42,066 bases of DNA, from NCBI GenBank assembly GCA_040379385.1, contig JBEILF010000005.1, positions 1-42,066 of the forward strand. The letters are read 5' to 3'. The notes under the pieces were generated by a model that ran no database searches, was not told the DNA's origin, and worked only from the letters and a program-made list of their open reading frames with translations. The position numbers and the translations under genes are program-made. This DNA is from UKL13-2 sp040379385. Its GTDB lineage: Bacteria; Pseudomonadota; Gammaproteobacteria; Burkholderiales; Usitatibacteraceae. Below are positions 25,194-33,328 of this stretch, in pieces; the first letter of the stretch is position 1, and each line of letters opens with the position of its first letter.

Positions 25194-26060
25194 TTAGACC
25201 AATACGTAGACAAAGATAAACAACCCCAGCCAAACAACATCCACAAAGTGCCAGTACCACGCGACCGCTTCAAATCCGAAGTGGCGGTCCGGCTTGAAGT
25301 GCCCCTTAATACATCTGAACAGGATCACCGTCAGCATAATGGCACCGAGCGTCACATGAAAGCCGTGGAAGCCGGTTAGCAAATAAAACGTCGAGCCGAA
25401 CACGCCAGAAGAAAGCTTCAGGTTGAGATCGGAGTAGGCGTGAACGTACTCGTAAATCTGGAATCCCAAGAACACCGCACCAAGGCCAATGGTAGCGACA
25501 AGCCCCCAGATCAACCCATTACGATTGTTATCGATCAGTGCGTGATGGGCGTAGGTGATGGTGACGCCGGAAGCAAGCAACAAGGCTGTATTGAGCGCGG
25601 GAATGCCCCAAGCCCCCATGCTTTGAAACGCTAGCGCAGGGTCTTGCTGGAAGTACGGTCCCAAGGTTGGCCATTTCGCCGCGTAACCTTCCCACAGAAA
25701 AGCATTGTCCAAGTCAGCAAGCCATGGCACTGAAAACACCCTTGCGTAGTACAGCGCGCCAAAAAAAGCGGCGAAAAACATGACCTCGGAAAAGATAAAC
25801 CAGCCCATACTCCAGCGATAGGAGGCGTCTACCTGCTTGTTATAGAGTCCCGACTCGCTCTCGCTGATGACATTTCCAAACCAACCGAACAACATGTAGA
25901 TCAGGACTGCAAAACCGATTAGCTGCAAGGCAGCACCATACGGCTGGATTTGATTCATCCACAACACAGTTCCCGCACCCAGGAACATTAGCGCCGTTGA
26001 GCCGACTACGGGCCACTTGGAAGGGGGGGCGAAATAATAACCACCAGTTGTCGCACTCAC
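25194..26060 (-). CDS. ctaE: cytochrome c oxidase subunit III
   Basis: 288 residues, seven membrane segments. It has the N-terminal YYFAPPSKWPVVGS, FSEVMFFAAFFGALYYARV with the membrane Glu of subunit III, LLTGFHGFHVTLGAI and the C-terminal YWHFVDVVWLGLF. The start is GTG at 26060: AGGAG lies six bases upstream, and the ATG two bases upstream would stop at once (ATGTGA). Last gene of the structural operon before the terminator. Confidence 0.97.
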   Translation of the reverse strand: MSATTGGYYFAPPSKWPVVGSTALMFLGAGTVLWMNQIQPYGAALQLIGFAVLIYMLFGWFGNVISESESGLYNKQVDASYRWSMGWFIFSEVMFFAAFFGALYYARVFSVPWLADLDNAFLWEGYAAKWPTLGPYFQQDPALAFQSMGAWGIPALNTALLLASGVTITYAHHALIDNNRNGLIWGLVATIGLGAVFLGFQIYEYVHAYSDLNLKLSSGVFGSTFYLLTGFHGFHVTLGAIMLTVILFRCIKGHFKPDRHFGFEAVAWYWHFVDVVWLGLFIFVYVLV

Positions 26061-26084
26061 ATCACTCTCCTAATAACTAATCCA

Positions 26085-26264
26085 TCACTTTGCGGTGATG
26101 AACTTCACCGACATAAACAACGTTGCAACAAAGATAAGCGCACAAACAACGCCTACAAAAACCACATGCTGAATTTTCAATTTACTGCGGTCTTCCTCAT
26201 ATCCCCGTGAACTACGGACACCGAGGAACGCCCACAAGACCGCTTTGAATATGTTCCACCACAC
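26085..26264 (-). CDS. small DUF2970 membrane protein
   Basis: 59 residues starting GTG at 26264, where the ctaG stop and the start overlap by one base (TAGTG). It reads WWNIFKAVLWAFLGVRSS, then GYEEDRSKLKIQHVVFVGV and a single membrane helix. The pattern VLWAFxGxRxSxGYExDxxKL is that of DUF2970 proteins, which usually sit between ctaG and ctaE in betaproteobacterial oxidase operons. Function unknown; probably an oxidase accessory or assembly peptide. Confidence 0.85.
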   Translation of the reverse strand: MWWNIFKAVLWAFLGVRSSRGYEEDRSKLKIQHVVFVGVVCALIFVATLFMSVKFITAK

Positions 26265-26845
26265 TACGCAGGATCTTTTGGTGCTTTTTTCATCTCTTCA
26301 GTAACATCGAAGAAATAGTACGAAAGTCCAATGGACCCAATCTTTGCCGGCAGCTTGGGATCAATAAAAAAAGTCACCGGCATCTCACGTGATTCACCTG
26401 CTTGAAGCGTTTGATTGGAAAAACAGAAACATTCAATCTTGCTAAAAAACAAGCCGGCCTCAACAGGCGCAAAACTGGGAACAGCTCTCCCGGTGGTGGC
26501 ATATGGCAACATGTTAGTGACTCGATAGTGGATCGTCACCATCTCTCCCGGATGAATCTCGACGCGTTTATCAACCGGCACAAACTTCCACGCAAAGCCG
26601 CCATGCAGACTCGCATCAAAATCAACCTTCACGATGCGCGACCTGTCCACTTGGGTATTCTCGGCAACTGCCCGAGTCGCTGTTATACCAAGCACTTCGC
26701 AGATCTGTCGATAAAGCGGCACCAACGACAGACAAAATGCGAGCATCACTGGAAGTATCAACAACAACTTCTTTAGCGTGGTCCGATTATTCTCGCGGAC
26801 CTCCGCTGGAGTGACAACATCAACATCATCGCCAACCACACTCAC
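26264..26845 (-). CDS. ctaG: cytochrome c oxidase assembly protein CtaG (Cox11), copper chaperone
   Basis: Delivers copper to the CuB site of subunit I. 193 residues: N-terminal membrane anchor at about 24-46, then a periplasmic immunoglobulin-like domain with the copper motif ECFCF (Cys139, Cys141), FSKIECF and the C-terminal YYFFDV. The start is GTG at 26845, whose G is also the last base of the previous gene's TAG stop, so translation is tightly coupled. Confidence 0.96.
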   Translation of the reverse strand: MSVVGDDVDVVTPAEVRENNRTTLKKLLLILPVMLAFCLSLVPLYRQICEVLGITATRAVAENTQVDRSRIVKVDFDASLHGGFAWKFVPVDKRVEIHPGEMVTIHYRVTNMLPYATTGRAVPSFAPVEAGLFFSKIECFCFSNQTLQAGESREMPVTFFIDPKLPAKIGSIGLSYYFFDVTEEMKKAPKDPA

Positions 26846-26979
26846 TACAGCACCTTAGCAAACTTAAGAACAGTAACTATAAACACCGCCGCCACCCACA
26901 ACAATAGCAACGTCAACGTGATGTACTTCCCACGTCGGCTGGTTGGAACTGTAGGTGCGGACTTATGGCTAGTTTCCAT
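26845..26979 (-). CDS. small cytochrome oxidase assembly protein, 44 residues
   Basis: A short gene between ctaD and ctaG: METSHKSAPTVPTSRRGKY followed by a single membrane helix of about 20 residues and ending LKFAKVL. Betaproteobacterial oxidase operons carry a single-helix peptide of this size at exactly this place, usually named cytochrome oxidase small assembly protein. The stop TAG overlaps the GTG of ctaG by one base and the start lies 22 bases after ctaD, so position and coupling support it. Confidence 0.75.
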   Translation of the reverse strand: METSHKSAPTVPTSRRGKYITLTLLLLWVAAVFIVTVLKFAKVL

Positions 26980-27001
26980 CGATTAGCTCGGTCGCAACCG
27001 A

Positions 27002-28618
27002 CTAGTGCACGGCCTTTGCACCACGAAGATCAGGTGGCATTTCGAACGTGTGATATGGCACAGGAGAAGGAAGATGGGTCCACTCCAGCGAATCTGCCGA
27101 ATCCCACTGCCGCTCTTTGGCTTTTTCGCCTGAACGAATGCAAGAAAAGACGTTATAAACAAATAGCAGCTGGCTAAAGCCGAGCGCAAATGCACCGATC
27201 GTGGAAATCATGTTCCACTCCGCAAATTGCAGCGCATAGTCTGGGATACGACGCGGCATACCGGCGAGACCAAGGAAGTGCTGCGGGAAGAAGGTGACGT
27301 TAAACGAAATTGCAGATAACCAGAAATGCCATTTGCCAAGCGTTTCGTTGTACATGCGGCCTGTCCACTTGGGTAGCCAGAAATAGACCCCCGCCATCAA
27401 CGCCCAGATAGCACCCGGAAACAGCACGTAGTGAAAGTGTGCGACCACGTAGTACGTATTGTGCAGCGTGATATCGACGGGAACGATCGACAACACAAGG
27501 CCCGAGAATCCACCCAGTGTGAACATACAGAGAAACCCGATCGCGAACAGCATCGGCGTTTCAAACGTGATCGAGCCACGCCACATGGTCGCAATCCAAT
27601 TAAAAATTTTCACCCCTGTCGGCACCGCGATCAACATGGTTGCGTACATGAAGAACAGCTGGCCCGCCGCCGGCATCCCCACCGTGAACATGTGGTGACC
27701 CCAAACGATAAACGAAAGTATTGCAATCGAAGCCGTCGCATAGACCATCGATGCGTAGCCAAACAACGGCTTGCGCGAGAAAGTCGGAATGATTTGCGAC
27801 ATGATGCCAAAAGCCGGAAGAATCAGAATGTAGACTTCTGGATGACCGAAGAACCAGAAGATATGCATAAACATCGTCGGGTCGCCACCGCCGGCTGCGT
27901 TAAAAAAGGCGGTACCGAAGTGCCGATCGGTCAACAGCATGGTGATACAACCCGCCAGCACCGGCATCACTGCGATGATGAGATACGCTGTAATCAACCA
28001 AGTCCAGACAAACATCGGCATACGCATCAATGTCATGCCTGGAGCGCGCATGTTAAGGATCGTGGTGATGATATTGATCGACCCCATGATTGAGGACGCG
28101 CCCAAGATATGGATGGCAATGATCGTCATATCGACACCAATTCCTCCCTGGGTCGATAACGGTGGGTACAGCGTCCAACCAGAAGCTGCGGCACCGCCCG
28201 GCACGAAGAATGAGGCCATCAAGAGAACAGTAGCGGGAATCATCAACCAGAAAGACCAGTTGTTCATTCTTGGAAAAGCCATATCGGCTGCGCCGATTTG
28301 CAACGGGATGAGCCAGTTGGCAAAGCCGACAAATGCGGGCATAACCGCACCAAAAATCATTACCAGTGCATGTACGGTCGTCAAAGAATTAAAAACCTCA
28401 GGCTGCACCACCTGTAGGCCCGGGGTGAACAACTCGGCACGAATCAACAATGCCATCGCGCCGCCGACAAAAAACATCAGCAGCGAAAACCACAGGTACA
28501 TCGAGCCGATGTCTTTGTGGTTGGTGGTGGTGAAAATTCTCGTCCATGGACCCGGGCCGTGATGGTCATGATCATGGCCGTGATCGTGTGCGTGAACATG
28601 TGTGGTTGCAGACGCCAT
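27002..28618 (-). CDS. ctaD: cytochrome c oxidase subunit I (aa3 type)
   Basis: Catalytic subunit with heme a and the heme a3-CuB centre; 538 residues, 12 membrane segments. It has HALVMIFGAVMPAF, the proton-channel motif FGHPEVYILILPAFG, the CuB ligands WGHHMFTVGM, the K-channel region TGVKIFNW, and the heme ligands in YYVVAHFHYVL. The start at 28618 has AGGAG upstream. The N-terminus carries a His/Asp-rich extension (residues 7-18, nine or so His) before the conserved TNHKDIG, often seen in betaproteobacterial CtaD and able to bind metal. Confidence 0.98.
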   Translation of the reverse strand: MASATTHVHAHDHGHDHDHHGPGPWTRIFTTTNHKDIGSMYLWFSLLMFFVGGAMALLIRAELFTPGLQVVQPEVFNSLTTVHALVMIFGAVMPAFVGFANWLIPLQIGAADMAFPRMNNWSFWLMIPATVLLMASFFVPGGAAASGWTLYPPLSTQGGIGVDMTIIAIHILGASSIMGSINIITTILNMRAPGMTLMRMPMFVWTWLITAYLIIAVMPVLAGCITMLLTDRHFGTAFFNAAGGGDPTMFMHIFWFFGHPEVYILILPAFGIMSQIIPTFSRKPLFGYASMVYATASIAILSFIVWGHHMFTVGMPAAGQLFFMYATMLIAVPTGVKIFNWIATMWRGSITFETPMLFAIGFLCMFTLGGFSGLVLSIVPVDITLHNTYYVVAHFHYVLFPGAIWALMAGVYFWLPKWTGRMYNETLGKWHFWLSAISFNVTFFPQHFLGLAGMPRRIPDYALQFAEWNMISTIGAFALGFSQLLFVYNVFSCIRSGEKAKERQWDSADSLEWTHLPSPVPYHTFEMPPDLRGAKAVH

Positions 28619-28692
28619 TTTGTTCTCCTGAATCGAGTGTTCTCCAGCTCCCGACAATACAGAAACCGGCCATTACATTCTCTACGTACCGG

Positions 28693-29904
28693 CTATGACT
28701 TTCGCTTCGCCTTAATGTCATCCGGTGTTACAAACTTACCTGTGCTGTTATCCCAAGAGTTCTTGGTATAAGTCATCACTGCAGCGATCTCAAAATCTGA
28801 CAAGCGGGCGAACGAAGCCATTGCCGTACCAGGTTTTCCGTTCAACAGAATATTGATTTGACCTTCAGTCGGACCGAGCACAACCTTAGATCCAGAAAGA
28901 GCCGGGAAGGTTGGTGGCATACCTTTACCCGAGGCCTGATGGCAAGCTACGCAGTTTGCCGCGTACACTTTCTCGCCAGCAGTTTTCAGGTCTACCAGCG
29001 TCAGCGGCTTACCCGGTTCTGGTGCTACAACCGCCGCTGGTGCCGCCGCTACCGCTGCGACCGGGGCAGCACCCCACCTTGCCTTGGCCTCAGCCACCCA
29101 CTTTGCGTAGTCGGCCTCTGTCTTGACCACCACCGTAATCGGCATGTACCCGTGGAGTTTTCCACAAATCTGGCTACATTGCCCCTTAAACGTACCAACT
29201 CTATCGGCCTTGAACCAGACATCCTTTACAAAACCAGGAATTCCATACTGGTTAACCCCCAGCTGCGGGACATACCAACCGTGAATCACGTCGTTTGATG
29301 TAACGAGCAAGCGTACCCTCTTCCCCACGGGAACAACCATCGGATTGTCCACTTCCAACAGATAATCCTTCCCCTTCTCCTCAGTCGCCTTTTCCCCCGG
29401 CTGGCCGATTTGAGACCAAGGGGTGGACAAACTTGAATAAAAACCAACTTCTTCAGCGGCGTAGTCATAGCGCCACCCCCACTGATAACCTGTGACCTTA
29501 ACAGTCATGTCAGGGTTGGTTGTGTCCTTCATGTCCAACACCGTCTTGGTGGCTGGAATTGCCATGAAGAGCAAGATGACGAATGGGATTACCGTCCAGA
29601 TGATCTCAATTAACGTGCTCTCGTGGAAATTCACGTCTGGCTTTGAGCCGTTAGAGCGGCGGAATTTAAAAATCGAATAAAACATCAACGCAAAAACAAC
29701 GACAAAGATCGCCGCGCAAACGTACAAAATGTACATATGCAGCCCGTAAATCTGCGCGGAGATAGGTGATGCGGGAGCCGCGATGTTTACGTCATACGCA
29801 GCCAGCGCAGTCGCCGGACTCACTAGGAACATCAAGCCTATCGAGACCGAACGAGTCAATGCTGCTAGGGCATGCTGTTGACCGTTTGCATTTATAGATT
29901 TCAT
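28693..29904 (-). CDS. ctaC: cytochrome c oxidase subunit II with fused cytochrome c domain
   Basis: Electron-entry subunit, 403 residues. It has a signal peptide (cleavage near ALA), two membrane segments, then the CuA domain with ligands in HGWYVPQLG and CSQICGKLHGYM. An Ala/Pro linker (about 300-320) follows, and then a C-terminal cytochrome c domain with CVACH and a distal Met region (GTAMASFARL). Such caa3-type fusions are common in betaproteobacteria. ATG at 29904 is chosen since it starts the signal peptide; an in-frame start further upstream would add 18 residues. Confidence 0.96.
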   Translation of the reverse strand: MKSINANGQQHALAALTRSVSIGLMFLVSPATALAAYDVNIAAPASPISAQIYGLHMYILYVCAAIFVVVFALMFYSIFKFRRSNGSKPDVNFHESTLIEIIWTVIPFVILLFMAIPATKTVLDMKDTTNPDMTVKVTGYQWGWRYDYAAEEVGFYSSLSTPWSQIGQPGEKATEEKGKDYLLEVDNPMVVPVGKRVRLLVTSNDVIHGWYVPQLGVNQYGIPGFVKDVWFKADRVGTFKGQCSQICGKLHGYMPITVVVKTEADYAKWVAEAKARWGAAPVAAVAAAPAAVVAPEPGKPLTLVDLKTAGEKVYAANCVACHQASGKGMPPTFPALSGSKVVLGPTEGQINILLNGKPGTAMASFARLSDFEIAAVMTYTKNSWDNSTGKFVTPDDIKAKRKS

Positions 29905-29964
29905 TATTTCAAACCTGATTAGTTTTATTGTCCTGCCATTCAAGAGTTCAGCGAACATGGCGCG

Positions 29965-30471
29965 CTAGGACCTCGGACCTGATTGTTTCAAACAAAACGC
30001 CAGACTCGGCATCTGCGCCAGTCCAGCAGCTAAATTAGTCAAGTCGCGATCAGTCAAACTAGCCCCGAGCAACACATCATTACCTGCGTAGGACAATCGC
30101 AGACATCGCCTCCCAGCGTTGCCAACCGCACTCCACTCAATACGCATCCAAGCCACATTCCCCGTGAGGATGGATGAATTGTTTCCATTTCGCGATTCCC
30201 AGCGAAACTTATCTTGCACCACCTCCAGCTGCTCAAAGTCTTGGTCATGTCTCGCAACGACGGCAAACGCGATAACGACCAGCAACGCCTCTAAGCCCGC
30301 AAACGGAAGTATGGGCCAAGCACCAATTGCGACTGCGACCAAAGAAATCAGGACGGCATTCGCGGCAATTAACCACACCCACACTCGGCGGCCCCTTGAC
30401 GTCAATGATCGATTAGGTCGCGCCGACCAAAAGAAACTATCCCCTTCACACTTAATCGCCGTATGTGCCAA
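29965..30471 (-). CDS. DUF2244 membrane protein upstream of the oxidase genes
   Basis: 168 residues: N-terminal soluble stretch with FWSARPNRSLTSRGRR, two close membrane segments (about 31-50 and 53-73), then a beta-rich domain (EQLEVVQDKFRWES...). This is the DUF2244 pattern, a family regularly found just upstream of ctaC. Function unknown. Likely the first gene of the oxidase operon, 60 bases before ctaC. Confidence 0.85.
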   Translation of the reverse strand: MAHTAIKCEGDSFFWSARPNRSLTSRGRRVWVWLIAANAVLISLVAVAIGAWPILPFAGLEALLVVIAFAVVARHDQDFEQLEVVQDKFRWESRNGNNSSILTGNVAWMRIEWSAVGNAGRRCLRLSYAGNDVLLGASLTDRDLTNLAAGLAQMPSLAFCLKQSGPRS

Positions 30472-30619
30472 ACGGACGCATCCAAGAAGCCAAAAAAATT
30501 GATAGCGTCTCGAAAAAAAGCGAGCCGCGCCCGAACCTGTGACAGTTTATCGCACCTGAGGCCCGTGCCGCAATGCGGCACAAGGAAATCTCGCCTTGCG
30601 CCATGCGTCTGGTCAGCCC

Positions 30620-30850
30620 CTATTGGAGATACCGACCAGTTGGCGATTTGCCGTCGCTACCTTCGAGCAGCGGAGCCTCTGCTGACGAACCCGGGATTGA
30701 GTATTCGCCGGTTGCCCAAGCGCCAAGATCCAATAACTGGCAGCGCTCGCTGCAAAACGGTCGAAAAGGGTTTTGGGCTGAGTAAATTGACATACCGCCG
30801 CACTTGGGGCAACGGACTTTCTTCGCGGTAGATTGAGAATTTATTGACAT
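30620..30850 (-). CDS. yacG: DNA gyrase inhibitor YacG, zinc-binding
   Basis: 76 residues with a four-Cys zinc site (Cys14-x2-Cys17, Cys33-x3-Cys37; CPKCGG and NPFRPFCSERC). Known members bind GyrB and inhibit gyrase. It also has the conserved LLDLGAWATGEYSIPG. It follows zapD by 12 bases in the pilC-pilD-coaE-zapD-yacG order. Confidence 0.95.
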   Translation of the reverse strand: MSINSQSTAKKVRCPKCGGMSIYSAQNPFRPFCSERCQLLDLGAWATGEYSIPGSSAEAPLLEGSDGKSPTGRYLQ

Positions 30851-30862
30851 ACGTTTAGATCA

Positions 30863-31627
30863 TCAAAGGCTACAGTACGCCAACTCAAACTCCACATCGC
30901 GTTCGTAGACCTTGGTGCGCTGCACACTTCTTGGAAGGATAAAACGAATATTGAGCGCATATTTATTGGCACTGATTTCTGGTACGCACTGCAGTTCGTG
31001 TGGTAGTTTCAGGCGAAGCATATGTGCTGCCCGTTCCATCGGCATCTGCTGAAAGACCCCGCGGAAAGCGATCAGCGGAAGCGTCTTGCCACTCTCGCGC
31101 AGCACGCGAAGTACGATTTTGAGCGCAACGCCAATCGATGCTAACGGCTCTAGCCATGCCGAAAGATCAGCTCGTCGAGTGGCGCCGTCTGAATGCAGCC
31201 AGTGATGAAATGACGGTAAATCGAACTCACATGTGCCGCCTGGGATCGCCGCACGTTGCTTAATCGTCATCAGCCATTCATTTTCCCGCAAATGTTGGCC
31301 GGTCTTTCCCGACGAGGCGAGTAACGCCGAGAACGCCGCTTCGATTTCTTCGACTACCGTATCGAGTTTTTCGACGGATATAGCGGGGTTCGAGCGCAAT
31401 GTTTCCAAAAACAGCCGCTGGCGGTCGAGTTCCTGCAGCAGATCTGACTTTAGGTCGCCCCGACTCGATACTTCCAAGATCTCGAAAATACCGACCAACG
31501 CCGCTTGATGGTCGAGCGGAGAAGCTTTGTCAATAAAGAATGCTACTCGGTCGTAGAGATCTTCAAGCCGCAACAGCGTGCGGATACGCTCATTCAGAGG
31601 ATATTCGTAAGTGATCACGACCAGCAT
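30863..31627 (-). CDS. zapD: cell division protein ZapD
   Basis: Z-ring associated protein that cross-links FtsZ filaments; 254 residues, mostly helical N-terminal part and a beta domain at the C-terminus, no membrane segment. It shows YEYPLNERIRTLLRLE, which corresponds to the E. coli ZapD start, and PGGTCEFDLPSFHHWL. ATG at 31627 gives the usual short N-terminus; an in-frame start at 31714 would overlap coaE and add 29 unrelated residues. Confidence 0.94.
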   Translation of the reverse strand: MLVVITYEYPLNERIRTLLRLEDLYDRVAFFIDKASPLDHQAALVGIFEILEVSSRGDLKSDLLQELDRQRLFLETLRSNPAISVEKLDTVVEEIEAAFSALLASSGKTGQHLRENEWLMTIKQRAAIPGGTCEFDLPSFHHWLHSDGATRRADLSAWLEPLASIGVALKIVLRVLRESGKTLPLIAFRGVFQQMPMERAAHMLRLKLPHELQCVPEISANKYALNIRFILPRSVQRTKVYERDVEFELAYCSL

Positions 31628-31710
31628 TAGCTCATAGAATGGCCCAGCAACTGAATCGTGCCAAGGTAACTCACATTGTGAACCATCGCTGTCGGCTTCG
31701 CAAATTTGTC

Positions 31711-32361
31711 TCAACTTCTATCATTTTCGATTTTCCGCGTGTAACGGCAGTGGAAAGTGTCGACCGTCCTATCTAGCGCCAAAAGGTCTCCGCCGTTCCA
31801 AATTACATCGTCGGCGAGTTGGAGGCGCACGTTCCGCGAAATTTGCGCCTGAACCACCTGAACAATCGTTTCCACTGGCAGGCCAGACCGCCTGGCCACT
31901 CTTGCAATTTGTGTGCTTTCTGCACAATCAATCACCAACGTCCGCCAGAGTTTCCAGCGGAAAGACATTCGCTCAAACAATAGCGGGATTGCAAGCAAGA
32001 CGTAGGCATGCTGATATCCTTGATCGCCGCGCAATTGTGCGAGTTCGCGATCTACGGCGGCCGCGATCTCCGGGTGCAGGATAGCTTCCAGTTTTTTCCG
32101 CGCAACGGGATCAGCAAACACCAGTTCGCGCATTGCCGCGCGATCCATCGCCCCTTGTCTATCAATGGCCTGCGGCCCGAACGCTCGGACAATATCAGGG
32201 ATCGCCGCCCCCGATTTTCCTGTTAGGCTGTGTGAAATCTGATCAGTATCTATCACTCGCACGCCGCGCGCCACAAAACAATCCGCAGCCGCCGACTTAC
32301 CCGAGCCGATACCGCCGCTTAGTCCGATAACCCGCAGCGGATCCTTCTTAGGAGCGCCCAA
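31711..32361 (-). CDS. coaE: dephospho-CoA kinase
   Basis: Last step of coenzyme A synthesis. About 217 residues from TTG at 32361, with P-loop GLSGGIGSGKSAAAD, DTDQISHSLTG, LEAILHPEI and PLLFERMSFRWKLW. The start is unclear. TTG at 32361 overlaps the end of pilD but has no Shine-Dalgarno site. A CTG at 32337, four bases after AAGGA (32346-32342), would give MRVIGLSGGIGSGKS, the usual N-terminus. No ATG or GTG lies near. Part of pilC-pilD-coaE-zapD-yacG. Confidence 0.94.
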   Translation of the reverse strand: MGAPKKDPLRVIGLSGGIGSGKSAAADCFVARGVRVIDTDQISHSLTGKSGAAIPDIVRAFGPQAIDRQGAMDRAAMRELVFADPVARKKLEAILHPEIAAAVDRELAQLRGDQGYQHAYVLLAIPLLFERMSFRWKLWRTLVIDCAESTQIARVARRSGLPVETIVQVVQAQISRNVRLQLADDVIWNGGDLLALDRTVDTFHCRYTRKIENDRS

Positions 32362-33229
32362 GCGACCAATACCAGCGATTGATTTCCGCGCCCCAAACCA
32401 ACGCGATGACACCGGCAGCCGCCAGATAAGGGCCAAAAGGAATCTTTGCCCCTTTCTCGCGACCGTAAAGCAAAATGCCGACAATACCGACGACTGCGCC
32501 AACGGCTGCCGACAGCAAAATCACCTGTCCAAGCATCTGCCACCCAAGCCAGGCACCGATGGCACCGAGCAACTTGAAGTCGCCATAACCCATACCCTCC
32601 TTACCGGTGGTTAGCTTAAATAGCCAGTAAACCGACCATAGCGCTAGGTAGCCGCCTACGGCACCAAACACAGCCGACGGCAGGGTAGTGAAGGTTCCGG
32701 GAACATTGACTATCAAGCCCAACCAAAGCAGCGGGAGGGTGATGTCGTCGGGCAGAAGCGTCGTATCCGCATCGATAAACGTCAATGCAATCATCGCCCA
32801 AACCAGCACAATTGCTGCAAACGCTTGGACGCCAAAACCGAATTTCCAAGCCAGCAGCGCGGTGAGTATCCCCGTTATCGCTTCTACAAATGGGTAACGC
32901 ATGCCAATCGGTGCCTTGCAAGCTGAACACTTCCCACCCAGTACGACGTAGCTCAGCACGGGAATGTTCTCAAGTGCGGTGATCTGATGGCCACAACAGG
33001 GACAAGCCGACCGAGGGGAAACAAGGTTGTACTTAGGGGTGTTCGCCTGTGTTTCAGCTTGTTCTGGATGCAGATATTCGACACATTGCTGTTTCCAATT
33101 GGCTTCCATCATCTTTGGCAGACGATAAATAACGACGTTGAGAAAGCTGCCTACAAGCAAGCCGAGCAAGCCGAGTGTGGTGACGAAGAACCACAAATTT
33201 GTCCGTAACGCGTCGATCAGATCCATCAT
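32348..33229 (-). CDS. pilD: prepilin peptidase/N-methyltransferase
   Basis: Membrane aspartic protease that cuts and methylates type IV prepilins and type II secretion pseudopilins; 293 residues, about eight membrane segments. The zinc-type Cys motif is CPCCGHQ...CSACKAPIG, and the two catalytic Asp lie in FIDADTTLLPDDIT and GMGYGDFKLLG. It appears intact. Follows pilC by 99 bases; its end overlaps the likely start of coaE. Confidence 0.96.
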   Translation of the reverse strand: MMDLIDALRTNLWFFVTTLGLLGLLVGSFLNVVIYRLPKMMEANWKQQCVEYLHPEQAETQANTPKYNLVSPRSACPCCGHQITALENIPVLSYVVLGGKCSACKAPIGMRYPFVEAITGILTALLAWKFGFGVQAFAAIVLVWAMIALTFIDADTTLLPDDITLPLLWLGLIVNVPGTFTTLPSAVFGAVGGYLALWSVYWLFKLTTGKEGMGYGDFKLLGAIGAWLGWQMLGQVILLSAAVGAVVGIVGILLYGREKGAKIPFGPYLAAAGVIALVWGAEINRWYWSLGRS

Positions 33230-33328
33230 TAATTCTTAAGTTGAATGTAGCGCATCGCGGAAAGCTTGTGCCCTTCGATCAAGCCGGTGCCCAAGTGGCG
33301 AGAAGCGTGTCCTACGTCTGGACTGAGG

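Noticed and set aside
27431..28562. Two long plus-strand open frames over the ctaD region
   Set aside because: They are antisense to the highly conserved ctaD; the His/Arg-rich or Ile/Pro-rich composition is what reverse frames of membrane-protein genes give.
30565..30581. Hairpin GTGCCGC-aat-GCGGCAC between yacG and the DUF2244 gene
   Set aside because: It has a stable stem but no T-run on either strand, so I do not call it a terminator; it could still block or stabilise transcripts.
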